Assembly (NCBI GenBank): GCA_963170055.1
Contig: CAUJGJ010000332.1
Location: 2,100,001 to 2,164,000, forward strand
Direction of reading: 5' to 3'
From: Halisarca cf. caerulea
Taxonomy: Eukaryota; Porifera; Demospongiae; Chondrillida; Halisarcidae
Length of the DNA: 64,000 nt
Each line of letters begins with the position of its first letter. Positions within the stretch are counted from its first letter, which is position 1. The translations under genes were made by a program, and so were the position numbers. The notes under the pieces were generated by a model, which saw only the letters and a list, made by a program, of their open reading frames with translations, was not told where the DNA came from and did not search any database. Positions 40,830 through 56,300 of the stretch are shown in pieces.

Positions 40830-41125
40830 TAAAAGCCAGAGATCTAAATGGTGGTCCATAACTCCAAAAATTTAAGGGATGATTTCTAAAAGGTAAAGCT
40901 AAATGTTCACCGCGTATACTTTTGATTGCTTGTTCCGTTCAGGTTATGTCTTGCTATTTCTTGTCTTGGCCTGGCTTGAAAACCACAAAATGCTGCATAT
41001 AACAGCCAAGAAATAGAATGTAGAAAGTATACGTGATGAAACTTTGGATATTGATCCTAAAATTATTTTAAACATACTTAAAGTTTTAAAAGCCACCATC
41101 TAGATCTCCGGCTTTTCAACCAAAA
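40830..41125. repeat. Second imperfect palindrome next to the satellite
   Basis: AAAAGCCAGAGATCTAAATG at about 40837 pairs with CATCTAGATCTCCGGCTTTT (ends about 41118), and CGTATACTTT (40914) with AAAGTATACG (about 41024). Arms about 90 bp with indels. Confidence 0.6.
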
Positions 41126-41350
41126 CCGATTTTGGTCGTTACGGCAAACGTCTAATTGTGGAACTACGGAATGGAATTCACATAGAAAAGAGGTATTGTT
41201 ACAAAGTACATATGTTAAAAAGATTATGCAAGACGTTTTCATTTTGTGTGCTTCTCACCGAGTGTCTATCAAGAAAATAGGGCTGCAATTAAGATCATTG
41301 TAGCGATGGACATTTTGACGTTGCTATGAAATCTGTCATAACATACCTGC

Positions 41351-44300
41351 ATGCCAAATTTAAATTTACCTTAAGAATAAAATTGCAAAGATGGTAATAT
41401 CTTTAAAAGTGAACTTAGTAATTTTTATTTTCTGCAAATTACACTTTTGCAAAGTGTTTAAAAGTCTTTTCAGAATGTTAACATTGCCAAATTTCAATTT
41501 AAATTAAGAATAAAATTACAAAGATGGTAATATCTTTCAAAGTGAACTTAGTAATTTTTATTTTCCACAAATTACACTTTTGCAAAGTGTTTAAAAGTCT
41601 TTTCAGAATGTTAACGTTGCCAAATTTAAATTTACCTTAAGAATAAAATTGCAAAGATGGTAATATCTTTAAAAGTGAACTGAGTAATTTTTATTTTCTG
41701 CAAATTACAATTTGCAAAGTGTTTAAAAGTCTTTTCAGAATGTTAACGTTGCCAAATTTAAATTTACCTTAAGAATAAAATTGCAAAGATGGTAATATCT
41801 TTAAAAGTGAACTTAGTAATTTTTATTTTCTGCAAATTACACTTTTGCAAAGTGTTTAAAAGTCTTTTCAGAATATTAACGTTGCCAAATTTAAATTTAC
41901 CTTAAGAATAAAATTGCAAAGATGGTAATATCTTTAAAAGTGAACTGAGTAATTTTTATTTTCTGCAAATTACAATTTGCAAAGTGTTTAAAAGTCTTTT
42001 CAGAATGTTAACGTTGCCAAATTTAAATTTACCTTAAGAATAAAATTGCAAAGATGGTAATATCTTTAAAAGTGAACTTAGTAATTTTTATTTTCCGCAA
42101 ATAACACTTTTGCAAAGTGTTTAAAAGTCTTTTCAGAATGTTAACGTTGCCAAATTGAAACTTACCTTAAGAATAAAATTGCAAAGATGGTAATATCTTT
42201 AAAAGTGAACTTAGTAATTTTTATTTTCTGCAAATTACACTTTTGCAAAGTGTTTAAAAGTCTTTTCAGAATGTTAACGTTGCCAAATTTAAATTTACCT
42301 TAAGAATAAAATTGCAAAGATGGTAATATCTTTAAAAATGAACTTAGTAATTTTTATTTTCTGCAAATTACACTTTTGCAAAGTGTTTAAAAGTGTTTTC
42401 AGAATGTTAACGTTGCCAAATTTAAACTTACCTTAAGAATAATATTGCAAAGATGGTAATATCTTTAAAAGTGAACTTAGTAATTTTTATTTTCTGCAAA
42501 TTACACTTTTGCAAAGTGTTTAAAAGTCTTTTCAGAATGTTAACGTTGCCAAATTTAAATTTACCTTAAGAATAAAATTGCAAAGATGGTAATATCTTTA
42601 AAAGTGAACTTAGTAATTTTTATTTTCTGCAAATTACACTTTTGCAAAGTGTTTAAAAGTCTTTTCAGAATGTTAACGTTGCCAAATTTAAATTTACCTT
42701 AAGAATAAAATTGCAAAGATGGTAATATCTTTAAAAGTGAACTTAGTAATTTTTATTTTCTGCAAATTACACTTTTGCAAAGTGTTTAAAAGTCTTTTCA
42801 GAATGTTAACGTTGCCAAATTTAAATTTACCTTTAAAATAAAATTGCAAAGATGGTAATATCTTTAAAAGTGAACTTAGTAATTTTTATTTTCGGCAAAT
42901 TACACTTTTGCAAAGTGTTTAAAAGTCTTTTCAGAATGTTAACGTTGCCAAATTTAAACTTACCTTAAGAATTAAATTGCAAAGATGGTAATATCTTTAA
43001 AAGTGAACTTAGTAATTTTTATTTTCTGCAAATTACACTTTTGCAAAGTGTTTAAAAGTCTTTTCAGAATGTTAACGTTGCCAAATTTAAATTTACCTTT
43101 AAAATAAAATTGCAAAGATGGTAATATCTTTAAAAGTGAACTTAGTAATTTTTATTTTCGGCAAATTACACTTTTGCAAAGTGTTTAAAAGTCTTTTCAG
43201 AATGTTAACGTTGCCAAATTTAAATTTACCTTAAGAATTAAATTGCAAAGATGGTAATATCTTTAAAAGTGAACTTAGTAATTTTTATTTTCTGCAAATT
43301 ACACTTTTGCAAAGTGTTTAAAAGTCTTTTCAGAATGTTAACGTTGCCAAATTAAATTTACCTTAAGAATTAAATTGCAAAGATGGTAATATCTTTAAAA
43401 GTGAACTTAGTAATTTTTATTTTCGGCAAATTACACTTTTGCAAAGTGTTTAAAAGTCTTTTCAGAATGTTAACGTTGCCAAATTTAAATTTACCTTAAG
43501 AATAAAATTGCAAAGATGGTAATATCTTTAAAAGTGAACTTAGTAATTTTTATTTTCTGCAAATTACACTTTTGCAAAGTGTTTAAAAGTCTTTTCAGAA
43601 TGTTAACGTTGCCAAATTTAAATTTACCTTAAGAATAAAATTGCAAAGATGGTAATATCTTTAAAAGTGAACTTAGTAATTTTTATTTTCTGCAAATTAC
43701 ACTTTTGCAAAGTGTTTAAAAGTCTTTTCAGAATGTTAACGTTGCCAAATTTAAATTTACCTTAAGAATAAAATTGCAAAGATGGTAATATCTTTAAAAG
43801 TGAACTTAGTAATTTTTATTTTCTGCAAATTACACTTTTGCAAAGTGTTTAAAAGTCTTTTCAGAATGTTAACGTTGCCAAATTTAAATTTACCTTAAGA
43901 ATAAAATTGCAAAGAAGGTAGTATCTTTAAAAGTGAACTTAGTAATTTTTATTTTCCGTAAATTACACTTTTGCAAAGTGTTTAAAAGTCTTTTCAGAAT
44001 GTTAACGTTGCCAAATTTAAATTTACCTTAAGAATAAAATTGCAAAGAAGGTAATATCTTTAAAAGTGAACTTAGTAATTTTTATTTTCCGTAAATTACA
44101 CTTTTGCAAAGTGTTTAAAAGTCTTTTCAGAATGTTAACGTTGCCAAATTTAAATTTACCTTAAGAATAATATTGCAAAGATGGTAATATCTTTAAAAGT
44201 GAACTTAGTAATTTTTATTTTCTGCAAATTACACTTTTGCAAAGTGTTTAAAAGTCTTTTCAGAATGTTAACGTTGCCAAATTTAAATTTACCTTAAGAA

Positions 44301-47300
44301 TAAAATTGCAAAGATGGTAATATCTTTAAAAGTGAACTTAGTAATTTTTATTTTCTGCAAATTACACTTTTGCAAAGTGTTTAAAAGTCTTTTCAGAATG
44401 TTAACGTTACCAAATTTAAATTTACCTTAAGAATTAAATTGCAAAGATGGTAATATCTTTAAAAGTGAACTTAGTAATTTTTATTTTCTGCAAATTACAC
44501 TTTTGCAAAGTGTTTAAAAGTCTTTTCAGAATGTTAACGTTGCCAAATTTAAATTTACCTTAAGAATTAAATTGCAAAGATGGTAATATCTTTAAAAGTG
44601 AACTTAGTAATTTTTATTTTCTGCAAATTACACTTTTGCAAAGTGTTTAAAAGTCTTTTCAGAATGTTAACGTTGCCAAATTTAAATTTACCTTAAGAAT
44701 AAAATTGCAAAGATGGTAATATCTTTAAAAGTGAACTTAGTAATTTTTATTTTCGGCAAATTACACTTTTGCAAAGTGTTTAAAAGTCTTTTCAGAATGT
44801 TAACGTTGCCAAATTTAAATTTACCTTAAGAATAAAATTGCAAAGATGGTAATATCTTTAAAAGTGAACTTAGTAATTTTTATTTTCTGCAAATTACACT
44901 TTTGCAAAGTGTTTAAAAGTCTTTTCAGAATGTTAACGTTGCCAAATTTAAATTTACCTTAAGAATAATATTGCAAAGATGGTAATATCTTTAAAAGTGA
45001 ACTTAGTAATTTTTATTTTCTGCAAATTACACTTTTGCAAAGTGTTTAAAAGTCTTTTCAGAATGTTAACGTTGCCAAATTTAAATTTACCTTCAGAATA
45101 AAATTGCAAAGAAGGTAATATCTTTAAAAGTGAACTTAGTAATTTTTATTTTCTGCAAATTACACTTTTGCAAAGTGTTTAAAAGTCTTTTCAGAATGTT
45201 AACGTTGCCAAATTTAAATTTACCTTCAGAATAAAATTGCAAAGAAGGTAATATCTTTAAAAGTGAACTTAGTAATTTTTATTTTCTGCAAATTACACTT
45301 TTGCAAAGTGTTTAAAAGTCTTTTCAGAATGTTAACGTTGCCAAATTTAAATTTACCTTAAGAATAAAATTGCAAAGATGGTAATATGTTTAAAAGTGAA
45401 CTTAGTAATTTTTATTTTCCGCAAATTACACTTATGCAAAGTGTTTAAAAGTCTTTTCAGAATGTTAACGTTGCCAAATTTAAACTTACCTTCAGAATAA
45501 AATTGCAAAGAAGGTAATATCTTTAAAAGTGAACTTAGTAATTTTTATTTTCTGCAAATTACACTTTTGCAAAGTGTTTAAAAGTCTTTTCAGAATGTTA
45601 ACGTTGCCAAATTTAAATTTACCTTAAGAATAAAATTGCAAAGATGGTAATATCTTTAAAAGTGAACTTAGTAATTTTTATTTTCCGCAAATAACACTTT
45701 TGCAAAGTGTTTAAAAGTCTTTTCAGAATGTTAACGTTGCCAAATTTTAACTTACCTTAGAATAAAATTGCAAAGATGGTAATATCTTTAAAAGTGAACT
45801 TAGTAATTTTTATTTTCTGCAAATTACACTTTTGCAAAGTGTTTAAAAGTCTTTTCAGAATGTTAACGTTGCCAAATTTAAATTTACCTTAAGAATAAAA
45901 TTGCAAAGATGGTAATATCTTTAAAAGTGAACTTAGTAATTTTTATTTTCTGCAAATTACACTTTTGCAAAGTGTTTAAAAGTCTTTTCAGAATGTTAAC
46001 GTTGCCAAATTTAAATTTACCTTAAGAATAAAATTGCAAAGATGGTAATATCTTTAAAAGTGAACTTAGTAATTTTTATTTTCCGCAAATTACACTTTTG
46101 CAAAGTGTTTAAAAGTCTTTTCAGAATGTTAACGTTGCCAAATTTAAATTTACCTTAAGAATAATATTGCAAAGATGGTAATATCTTTAAAAGTGAACTT
46201 AGTAATTTTTATTTTCTGCAAATTACACTTTTGCAAAGTGTTTAAAAGTCTTTTCAGAATGTTAACGTTGCCAAATTTAAATTTACCTTAACAATAAAAT
46301 TGCAAAGATGGTAATATCTTTAAAAGTGAACTTAGTAATTTTTATTTTCTGCAAATTACACTTTTGCAAAGTGTTTAAAAGTCTTTTCAGAATGTTAACG
46401 TTGCCAAATTTAAATTTACCTTAAGAATAAAATTGCAAAGATGGTAATATCTTTAAAAGTGAACTTAGTAATTTTTATTTTCTGCAAATTACACTTTTGC
46501 AAAGTGTTTAAAAGTCTTTTCAGAATGTTAACGTTGCCAAATTTAAATTTACCTTAAGAATAAAATTGCAAAGATGGTAATATCTTTAAAAGTGAACTTA
46601 GTAATTTTTATTTTCGGCAAATTACACTTTTGCAAAGTGTTTAAAAGTCTTTTCAGAATGTTAACGTTGCCAAATTTAAATTTACCTTAAGAATAAAATT
46701 GCAAAGATGGTAATATCTTTAAAAGTGAACTTAGTAATTTTTATTTTCTGCAAATTACACTTTTGCAAAGTGTTTAAAAGTCTTTTCAGAATCTTAACGT
46801 TGCCAAATTTAAATTTACCTTAAGAATTAAATTGCAAAGATGGTAATATCTTTAAAAGTGAACTTAGTAATTTTTATTTTCTGCAAATTACACTTTTGCA
46901 AAGTGTTTAAAAGTCTTTTCAGAATGTTAACGTTGCCAAATTTAAATTTACCTTAAGAATAAAATTGCAAAGATGGTAATATCTTTAAAAGTGAACTTAG
47001 TAATTTTTATTTTCCGCAAATTACACTTTTGCAAAGAGTTTAAAAGTCTTTTCAGAATGTTAACGTTGCCAAATTTAAATTTACCTTCAGAATAAAATTG
47101 CAAAGAAGGTAATATCTTTAAAAGTGAACTTAGTAATTTTTATTTTCTGCAAATTACACTTTTGCAAAGTGTTTAAAAGTCTTTTCAGAATGTTAACGTT
47201 GCCAAATTTAAATTTACCTTAAGAATAAAATTGCAAAGATGGTAATATCTTTAAAAGTGAACTTAGTAATTTTTATTTTCCGCAAATTACACTTTTGCAA

Positions 47301-50300
47301 AGTGTTTAAAAGTCTTTTCAGAATCTTAACGTTGCCAAATTTAAATTTACCTTAAGAATTAAATTGCAAAGATGGTAATATCTTTAAAAGTGAACTTAGT
47401 AATTTTTATTTTCTGCAAATTACACTTTTGCAAAGTGTTTAAAAGTCTTTTCAGAATGTTAACGTTGCCAAATTTAAATTTACCTTAAGAATAAAATTGC
47501 AAAGATGGTAATATCTTTAAAAGTGAACTTAGTAATTTTTATTTTCCTCAAATTACACTTTTGCAAAGTGTTTAAAAGTCTTTTCAGAATGTTAACGTTG
47601 CCAAATTTAAACTTAACTTAAGAATAAAATTGCAAAGATGGTAATATCTTTAAAAGTGAACTTAGTAATTTTTATTTTCTGCAAATTACACTTTTGCAAA
47701 GTGTTTAAAAGTCTTTTCAGAATGTTAACGTTGCCAAATTTAAATTTACCTTAAGAATAAAATTGCAAAGATGGTAATATCTTTAAAAGTGAACTTAGTA
47801 ATTTTTATTTTCTGCAAATTACACTTTTGCAAAGTGTTTAAAAGTCTTTTCAGAATGTTAACGTTGCCAAATTTTAACTTACCTTAGAATAATATTGCAA
47901 AGATGGTAATATCTTTAAAAGTGAACTTAGTAATTTTTATTTTCTGCAAATTACACTTTTGCAAAGTGTTTAAAAGTCTTTTCAGAATGTTAACGTTGCC
48001 AAATTTAAATTTACCTTCAGAATAAAATTGCAAAGAAGGTAATATCTTTAAAAGTGAACTTAGTAATTTTTATTTTCTGCAAATTACACTTTTGCAAAGT
48101 GTTTAAAAGTCTTTTCAGAATGTTAACGTTGCCAAATTTAAATTTACCTTAAGAATAAAATTGCAAAGATGGTAATATGTTTAAAAGTGAACTTAGTAAT
48201 TTTTATTTTCCGCAAATAACACTTTTGCAAAGTGTTTAAAAGTCTTTTCAGAATGTTAACGTTGCCAAATTTTAACTTACCTTAGAATAAAATTGCAAAG
48301 ATGGTAATATCTTTAAAAGTGAACTTAGTAATTTTTATTTTCTGCAAATTACACTTTTGCAAAGTGTTTAAAAGTCTTTTCAGAATGTTAACGTTGCGAA
48401 ATTTAAATTTACCTTAAGAATAAAATTGCAAAGATGGTAATATCTTTAAAAGTGAACTTAGTAATTTTTATTTTCTGCAAATTACACTTTTGCAAAGTGT
48501 TTAAAAGTCTTTTCAGAATGTTAACGTTGCCAAATTTAAATTTACCTTAAGAATTAAATTGCAAAGATGGTAATATCTTTAAAAGTGAACTTAGTAATTT
48601 TTATTTTCTGCAAATTACACTTTTGCAAAGTGTTTAAAAGTCTTTTCAGAATGTTAACGTTGCCAAATTTTAACTTACCTTAGAATAATATTGCAAAGAT
48701 GGTAATATCTTTAAAAGTGAACTTAGTAATTTTTATTTTCTGCAAATTACACTTTTGCAAAGTGTTTAAAAGTCTTTTCAGAATGTTAACGTTGCCAAAT
48801 TTAAATTTACCTTCAGAATAAAATTGCAAAGAAGGTAATATCTTTAAAAGTGAACTTAGTAATTTTTATTTTCTGCAAATTACACTTTTGCAAAGTGTTT
48901 AAAAGTCTTTTCAGAATGTTAACGTTGCCAAATTTAAATTTACCTTAAGAATAAAATTGCAAAGATGGTAATATGTTTAAAAGTGAACTTAGTAATTTTT
49001 ATTTTCCGCAAATAACACTTTTGCAAAGTGTTTAAAAGTCTTTTCAGAATGTTAACGTTGCCAAATTTTAACTTACCTTAGAATAAAATTGCAAAGATGG
49101 TAATATCTTTAAAAGTGAACTTAGTAATTTTTATTTTCTGCAAATTACACTTTTGCAAAGTGTTTAAAAGTCTTTTCAGAATGTTAACGTTGCCAAATTT
49201 AAATTTACCTTAAGAATAAAATTGATAAGATGGTAATATCTTTAAAAGTGAACTTAGTAATTTTTATTTTCTGCAAATTACACTTTTGCAAAGTGTTTAA
49301 AAGTCTTTTCAGAATGTTAACGTTGCCAAATTTAAATTTACCTTAAGAATAAAATTGCAAAGATGGTAATATCTTTAAAAGTGAACTTAGTAATTTTTAT
49401 TTTCGGCAAATTACACTTTTGCAAAGTGTTTAAAAGTCTTTTCAGAATGTTAACGTTGCCAAATTTAAATTTACCTTAAGAATAATATTGCAAAGATGGT
49501 AATATCTTTAAAAGTGAACTTAGTAATTTTTATTTTCTGCAAATTACACTTTTGCAAAGTGTTTAAAAGTCTTTTCAGAATGTTAACGTTGCCAAATTTA
49601 AATTTACCTTAAGAATAAAATTGCAAAGATGGTAATATCTTTAAAAGTGAACTTAGTAATTTTTATTTTCTGCAAATTACACTTTTGCAAAGTGTTTAAA
49701 AGTCTTTTCAGAATGTTAACGTTGCCAAATTTAAATTTACCTTAAGAATAAAATTGCAAAGATGGTAATATCTTTAAAAGTGAACTTAGTAATTTTTATT
49801 TTCGGCAAATTACACTTTTGCAAAGTGTTTAAAAGTCTTTTCAGAATGTTAACGTTGCCAAATTTAAATTTATCTTAAGAATAAAATTGCAAAGATGGTA
49901 ATATCTTTAAAAGTGAACTTAGTAATTTTTATTTTCCGCAAATAACACTTTTGCAAAGTGTTTAAAAGTCTTTTCAGAATGTTAACGTTGCCAAATTTAA
50001 ATTTACCTTCAGAATAAAATTGCAAAGAAGGTAATATCTTTAAAAGTGAACTTAGTAATTTTTATTTTCTGCAAATTACACTTTTGCAAAGTGTTTAAAA
50101 GTCTTTTCAGAATGTTAACGTTGCCAAATTTAAATTTACCTTCAGAATAAAATTGCAAAGAAGGTAATATCTTTAAAAGTGAACTTAGTAATTTTTTTTT
50201 TCTGCAAATTACACTTTTGCAAAGTGTTTAAAAGTCTTTTCAGAATGTTAACGTTGCCAAATTTAAATTTACCTTTAAAATAAAATTGCTAAGATGGTAA

Positions 50301-53300
50301 TATATTTAAAAGTGAACTTAGTAATTTTTATTTTCGGCAAATTACACTTTTGCAAAGAGTTTAAAAGTCTTTTCAGAATGTTAACGTTGCCAAATTTAAA
50401 TTTACCTTAAGAATAAAATTGCAAAGATGGTAATATATTTAAAAGTGAACTTAGTAATTTCTATTTTCTGCAAATTACACTTTTGCAAAGTGTTTAAAAG
50501 TCTTTTCAGAATGTTAACGTTGCCAAATTTAAATTTACCTTAAGAATAAAATTGCAAAGATGGTAATATCTTTAAAAGTGAACTTAGTAATTTTTATTTT
50601 CTGCAAATTACACTTTTCAAAGTGTTTAAAAGTCTTTTCAGAATGTTAACGTTGCCAAATTTAAATTTACCTTAAGAATAAAATTGCAAAGATGGTAATA
50701 TCTTTAAAAGTGAACTTAGTAATTTTTATTTTCGGCAAATTACACTTTTGCAAAGTGTTTAAAAGTCTTTTCAGAATGTTAACGTTGCCAAATTTAAATT
50801 TACCTTAAGAATAAAATTGCAAAGATGGTAATATCTTTAAAAGTGAACTTAGTAATTTTTATTTTCCTCAAATTACACTTTTGCAAAGTGTTTAAAAGTC
50901 TTTTCAGAATGTTAACGTTGCCAAATTTAAACTTAACTTAAGAATAAAATTGCAAAGATGGTAATATCTTTAAAAGTGAACTTAGTAATTTTTATTTTTT
51001 GCAAATTACACTTTTGCAAAGTGTTTAAAAGTCTTTTCAGAATGTTAACGTTGCCAAATTTAAATTTACCTTAAGAATAAAATTGCAAAGATGGTAATAT
51101 CTTTAAAAGTGAACTTAGTAATTTTTATTTTCTGCAAATTACACTTTTGCAAAGTGTTTAAAAGTCTTTTCAGAATGTTAACGTTGCCAAATTTTAACTT
51201 ACCTTAGAATAATATTGCAAAGATGGTAATATCTTTAAAAGTGAACTTAGTAATTTTTATTTTCTGCAAATTACACTTTTGCAAAGTGTTTAAAAGTCTT
51301 TTCAGAATGTTAACGTTGCCAAATTTAAATTTACCTTAAGAATAAAATTGCAAAGATGGTAATATCTTTAAAAGTGAACTTAGTAATTTTTATTTTCTGC
51401 AAATTACACTTTTGCAAAGTGTTTAAAAGTCTTTTCAGAATGTTAACGTTGCCAAATTTTAACTTACCTTAGAATAATATTGCAAAGATGGTAATATCTT
51501 TAAAAGTGAACTTAGTAATTTTTATTTTCTGCAAATTACACTTTTGCAAAGTGTTTAAAAGTCTTTTCAGAATGTTAACGTTGCCAAATTTAAATTTACC
51601 TTCAGAATAAAATTGCAAAGAAGGTAATATCTTTAAAAGTGAACTTAGTAATTTTTATTTTCTGCAAATTACACTTTTGCAAAGTGTTTAAAAGTCTTTT
51701 CAGAATGTTAACGTTGCCAAATTTAAATTTACCTTAAGAATAAAATTGCAAAGATGGTAATATGTTTAAAAGTGAACTTAGTAATTTTTATTTTCCGCAA
51801 ATAACACTTTTGCAAAGTGTTTAAAAGTCTTTTCAGAATGTTAACGTTGCCAAATTTTAACTTACCTTAGAATAAAATTGCAAAGATGGTAATATCTTTA
51901 AAAGTGAACTTAGTAATTTTTATTTTCTGCAAATTACACTTTTGCAAAGTGTTTAAAAGTCTTTTCAGAATGTTAACGTTGCGAAATTTAAATTTACCTT
52001 AAGAATAAAATTGCAAAGATGGTAATATCTTTAAAAGTGAACTTAGTAATTTTTATTTTCTGCAAATTACACTTTTGCAAAGTGTTTAAAAGTCTTTTCA
52101 GAATGTTAACGTTGCCAAATTTAAATTTACCTTAAGAATTAAATTGCAAAGATGGTAATATCTTTAAAAGTGAACTTAGTAATTTTTATTTTCTGCAAAT
52201 TACACTTTTGCAAAGTGTTTAAAAGTCTTTTCAGAATGTTAACGTTGCCAAATTTTAACTTACCTTAGAATAATATTGCAAAGATGGTAATATCTTTAAA
52301 AGTGAACTTAGTAATTTTTATTTTCTGCAAATTACACTTTTGCAAAGTGTTTAAAAGTCTTTTCAGAATGTTAACGTTGCCAAATTTAAATTTACCTTCA
52401 GAATAATATTGCAAAGAAGGTAATATCTTTAAAAGTGAACTTAGTAATTTTTATTTTCTGCAAATTACACTTTTGCAAAGTGTTTAAAAGTCTTTTCAGA
52501 ATGTTAACGTTGCCAAATTTAAATTTACCTTAAGAATAAAATTGCAAAGATGGTAATATCTTTAAAAGTGAACTTAGTAATTTTTATTTTCCGCAAATAA
52601 CACTTTTGCAAAGTGTTTAAAAGTCTTTTCAGAATGTTAACGTTGCCAAATTTTAACTTACCTTAGAATAAAATTGCAAAGATGGTAATATCTTTAAAAG
52701 TGAACTTAGTAATTTTTATTTTCTGCAAATTACACTTTTGCAAAGTGTTTAAAAGTCTTTTCAGAATGTTAACGTTGCCAAATTTAAATTTACCTTAAGA
52801 ATAAAATTGATAAGATGGTAATATCTTTAAAAGTGAACTTAGTAATTTTTATTTTCTGCAAATTACACTTTTGCAAAGTGTTTAAAAGTCTTTTCAGAAT
52901 GTTAACCTTGCCAAATTTAAATTTACCTTAAGAATAAAATTGCAAAGATGGTAATATCTTTAAAAGTGAACTTAGTAATTTTTATTTTCGGCAAATTACA
53001 CTTTTGCAAAGTGTTTAAAAGTCTTTTCAGAATGTTAACGTTGCCAAATTTAAATTTACCTTAAGAATAATATTGCAAAGATGGTAATATCTTTAAAAGT
53101 GAACTTAGTAATTTTTATTTTCTGCAAATTACACTTTTGCAAAGTGTTTAAAAGTCTTTTCAGAATGTTAACGTTGCCAAATTTAAATTTACCTTAAGAA
53201 TAAAATTGCAAAGATGGTAATATCTTTAAAAGTGAACTTAGTAATTTTTATTTTCTGCAAATTACACTTTTGCAAAGTGTTTAAAAGTCTTTTCAGAATG

Positions 53301-56300
53301 TTAACGTTGCCAAATTTAAATTTACCTTAAGAATAAAATTGCAAAGATGGTAATATCTTTAAAAGTGAACTTAGTAATTTTTATTTTCGGCAAATTACAC
53401 TTTTGCAAAGTGTTTAAAAGTCTTTTCAGAATGTTAACGTTGCCAAATTTAAATTTATCTTAAGAATAAAATTGCAAAGATGGTAATATCTTTAAAAGTG
53501 AACTTAGTAATTTTTATTTTCCGCAAATAACACTTTTGCAAAGTGTTTAAAAGTCTTTTCAGAATGTTAACGTTGCCAAATTTTAACTTACCTTAGAATA
53601 AAATTGCAAAGATGGTAATATCTTTAAAAGTGAACTTAGTAATTTTTATTTTCTGCAAATTACACTTTTGCAAAGTGTTTAAAAGTCTTTTCAGAATGTT
53701 AACGTTGCCAAATTTTAACTTACCTTAGAATAATATTGCAAAGATTGTAATATCTTTAAAAGTGAACTTAGTAATTTTTATTTTCTGCAAATTACACTTT
53801 TGCAAAGTGTTTAAAAGTCTTTTCAGAATGTTAACGTTGCCAAATTTAAATTTACCTTCAGAATAAAATTGCAAAGATGGTAATATCTTTAAAAGTGAAC
53901 TTAGTAATTTTTATTTTCTGCAAATTACACTTTTGCAAAGTGTTTAAAAGTCTTTTCAGAATGTTAACGTTGCCAAATTTAAATTTACCTTAAGAATAAA
54001 ATTGCAAAGATGGTAATATGTTTAAAAGTGAACTTAGTAATTTTTATTTTCCGCAAATAACACTTTTGCAAAGTGTTTAAAAGTCTTTTCAGAATGTTAA
54101 CGTTGCCAAATTTTAACTTACCTTAGAATAAAATTGCAAAGATGGTAATCTCTTTAAAAGTGAACTTAGTAATTTTTATTTTCTGCAAATTACACTTTTG
54201 CAAAGTGTTTAAAAGTCTTTTCAGAATGTTAACGTTGCCAAATTTAAATTTACCTTAAGAATAAAATTGCAAAGATGGTAATATCTTTAAAAGTGAACTT
54301 AGTAATTTTTATTTTCGGCAAATTACACTTTTGCAAAGTGTTTAAAAGTCTTTTCAGAATGTTAACGTTGCCAAATTTAAATTTATCTTAAGAATAAAAT
54401 TGCAAAGATGGTAATATCTTTAAAAGTGAACTTAGTAATTTTTATTTTCCGCAAATAACACTTTTGCAAAGTGTTTAAAAGTCTTTTCAGAATGTTAACG
54501 TTGCCAAATTTTAACTTACCTTAGAATAAAATTGCAAAGATGGTAATATCTTTAAAAGTGAACTTAGTAATTTTTATTTTCTGCAAATTACACTTTTGCA
54601 AAGTGTTTAAAAGTCTTTTCAGAATGTTAACGTTGCCAAATTTTAACTTACCTTAGAATAATATTGCAAAGATTGTAATATCTTTAAAAGTGAACTTAGT
54701 AATTTTTATTTTCTGCAAATTACACTTTTGCAAAGTGTTTAAAAGTCTTTTCAGAATGTTAACGTTGCCAAATTTAAATTTACCTTCAGAATAAAATTGC
54801 AAAGATGGTAATATCTTTAAAAGTGAACTTAGTAATTTTTATTTTCTGCAAATTACACTTTTGCAAAGTGTTTAAAAGTCTTTTCAGAATGTTAACGTTG
54901 CCAAATTTAAATTTACCTTAAGAATAAAATTGCAAAGATGGTAATATGTTTAAAAGTGAACTTAGTAATTTTTATTTTCCGCAAATAACACTTTTGCAAA
55001 GTGTTTAAAAGTCTTTTCAGAATGTTAACGTTGCCAAATTTAAATTTACCTTAAGAATAAAATTGCAAAGATGGTAATATGTTTAAAAGTGAACTTAGTA
55101 ATTTTTATTTTCCGCAAATAACACTTTTGCAAAGTGTTTAAAAGTCTTTTCAGAATGTTAACGTTGCCAAATTTTAACTTACCTTAGAATAAAATTGCAA
55201 AGATGGTAATATCTTTAAAAGTGAACTTAGTAATTTTTATTTTCTGCAAATTACACTTTTGCAAAGTGTTTAAAAGTCTTTTCAGAATGTTAACGTTGCC
55301 AAATTTTAACTTACCTTAGAATAATATTGCAAAGATTGTAATATCTTTAAAAGTGAACTTAGTAATTTTTATTTTCTGCAAATTACACTTTTGCAAAGTG
55401 TTTAAAAGTCTTTTCAGAATGTTAACGTTGCCAAATTTAAATTTACCTTCAGAATAAAATTGCAAAGATGGTAATATCTTTAAAAGTGAACTTAGTAATT
55501 TTTATTTTCTGCAAATTACACTTTTGCAAAGTGTTTAAAAGTCTTTTCAGAATGTTAACGTTGCCAAATTTAAATTTACCTTAAGAATAAAATTGCAAAG
55601 ATGGTAATATGTTTAAAAGTGAACTTAGTAATTTTTATTTTCCGCAAATAACACTTTTGCAAAGTGTTTAAAAGTCTTTTCAGAATGTTAACGTTGCCAA
55701 ATTTTAACTTACCTTAGAATAAAATTGCAAAGATGGTAATCTCTTTAAAAGTGAACTTAGTAATTTTTATTTTCTGCAAATTACACTTTTGCAAAGTGTT
55801 TAAAAGTCTTTTCAGAATGTTAACGTTGCCAAATTTAAATTTACCTTAAGAATAAAATTGCAAAGATGGTAATATCTTTAAAAGTGAACTTAGTAATTTT
55901 TATTTTCGGCAAATTACACTTTTGCAAAGTGTTTAAAAGTCTTTTCAGAATGTTAACGTTGCCAAATTTAAATTTATCTTAAGAATAAAATTGCAAAGAT
56001 GGTAATATCTTTAAAAGTGAACTTAGTAATTTTTATTTTCCGCAAATAACACTTTTGCAAAGTGTTTAAAAGTCTTTTCAGAATGTTAACGTTGCCAAAT
56101 TTTAACTTACCTTAGAATAAAATTGCAAAGATGGTAATATCTTTAAAAGTGAACTTAGTAATTTTTATTTTCTGCAAATTACACTTTTGCAAAGTGTTTA
56201 AAAGTCTTTTCAGAATGTTAACGTTGCCAAATTTTAACTTACCTTAGAATAATATTGCAAAGATTGTAATATCTTTAAAAGTGAACTTAGTAATTTTTAT

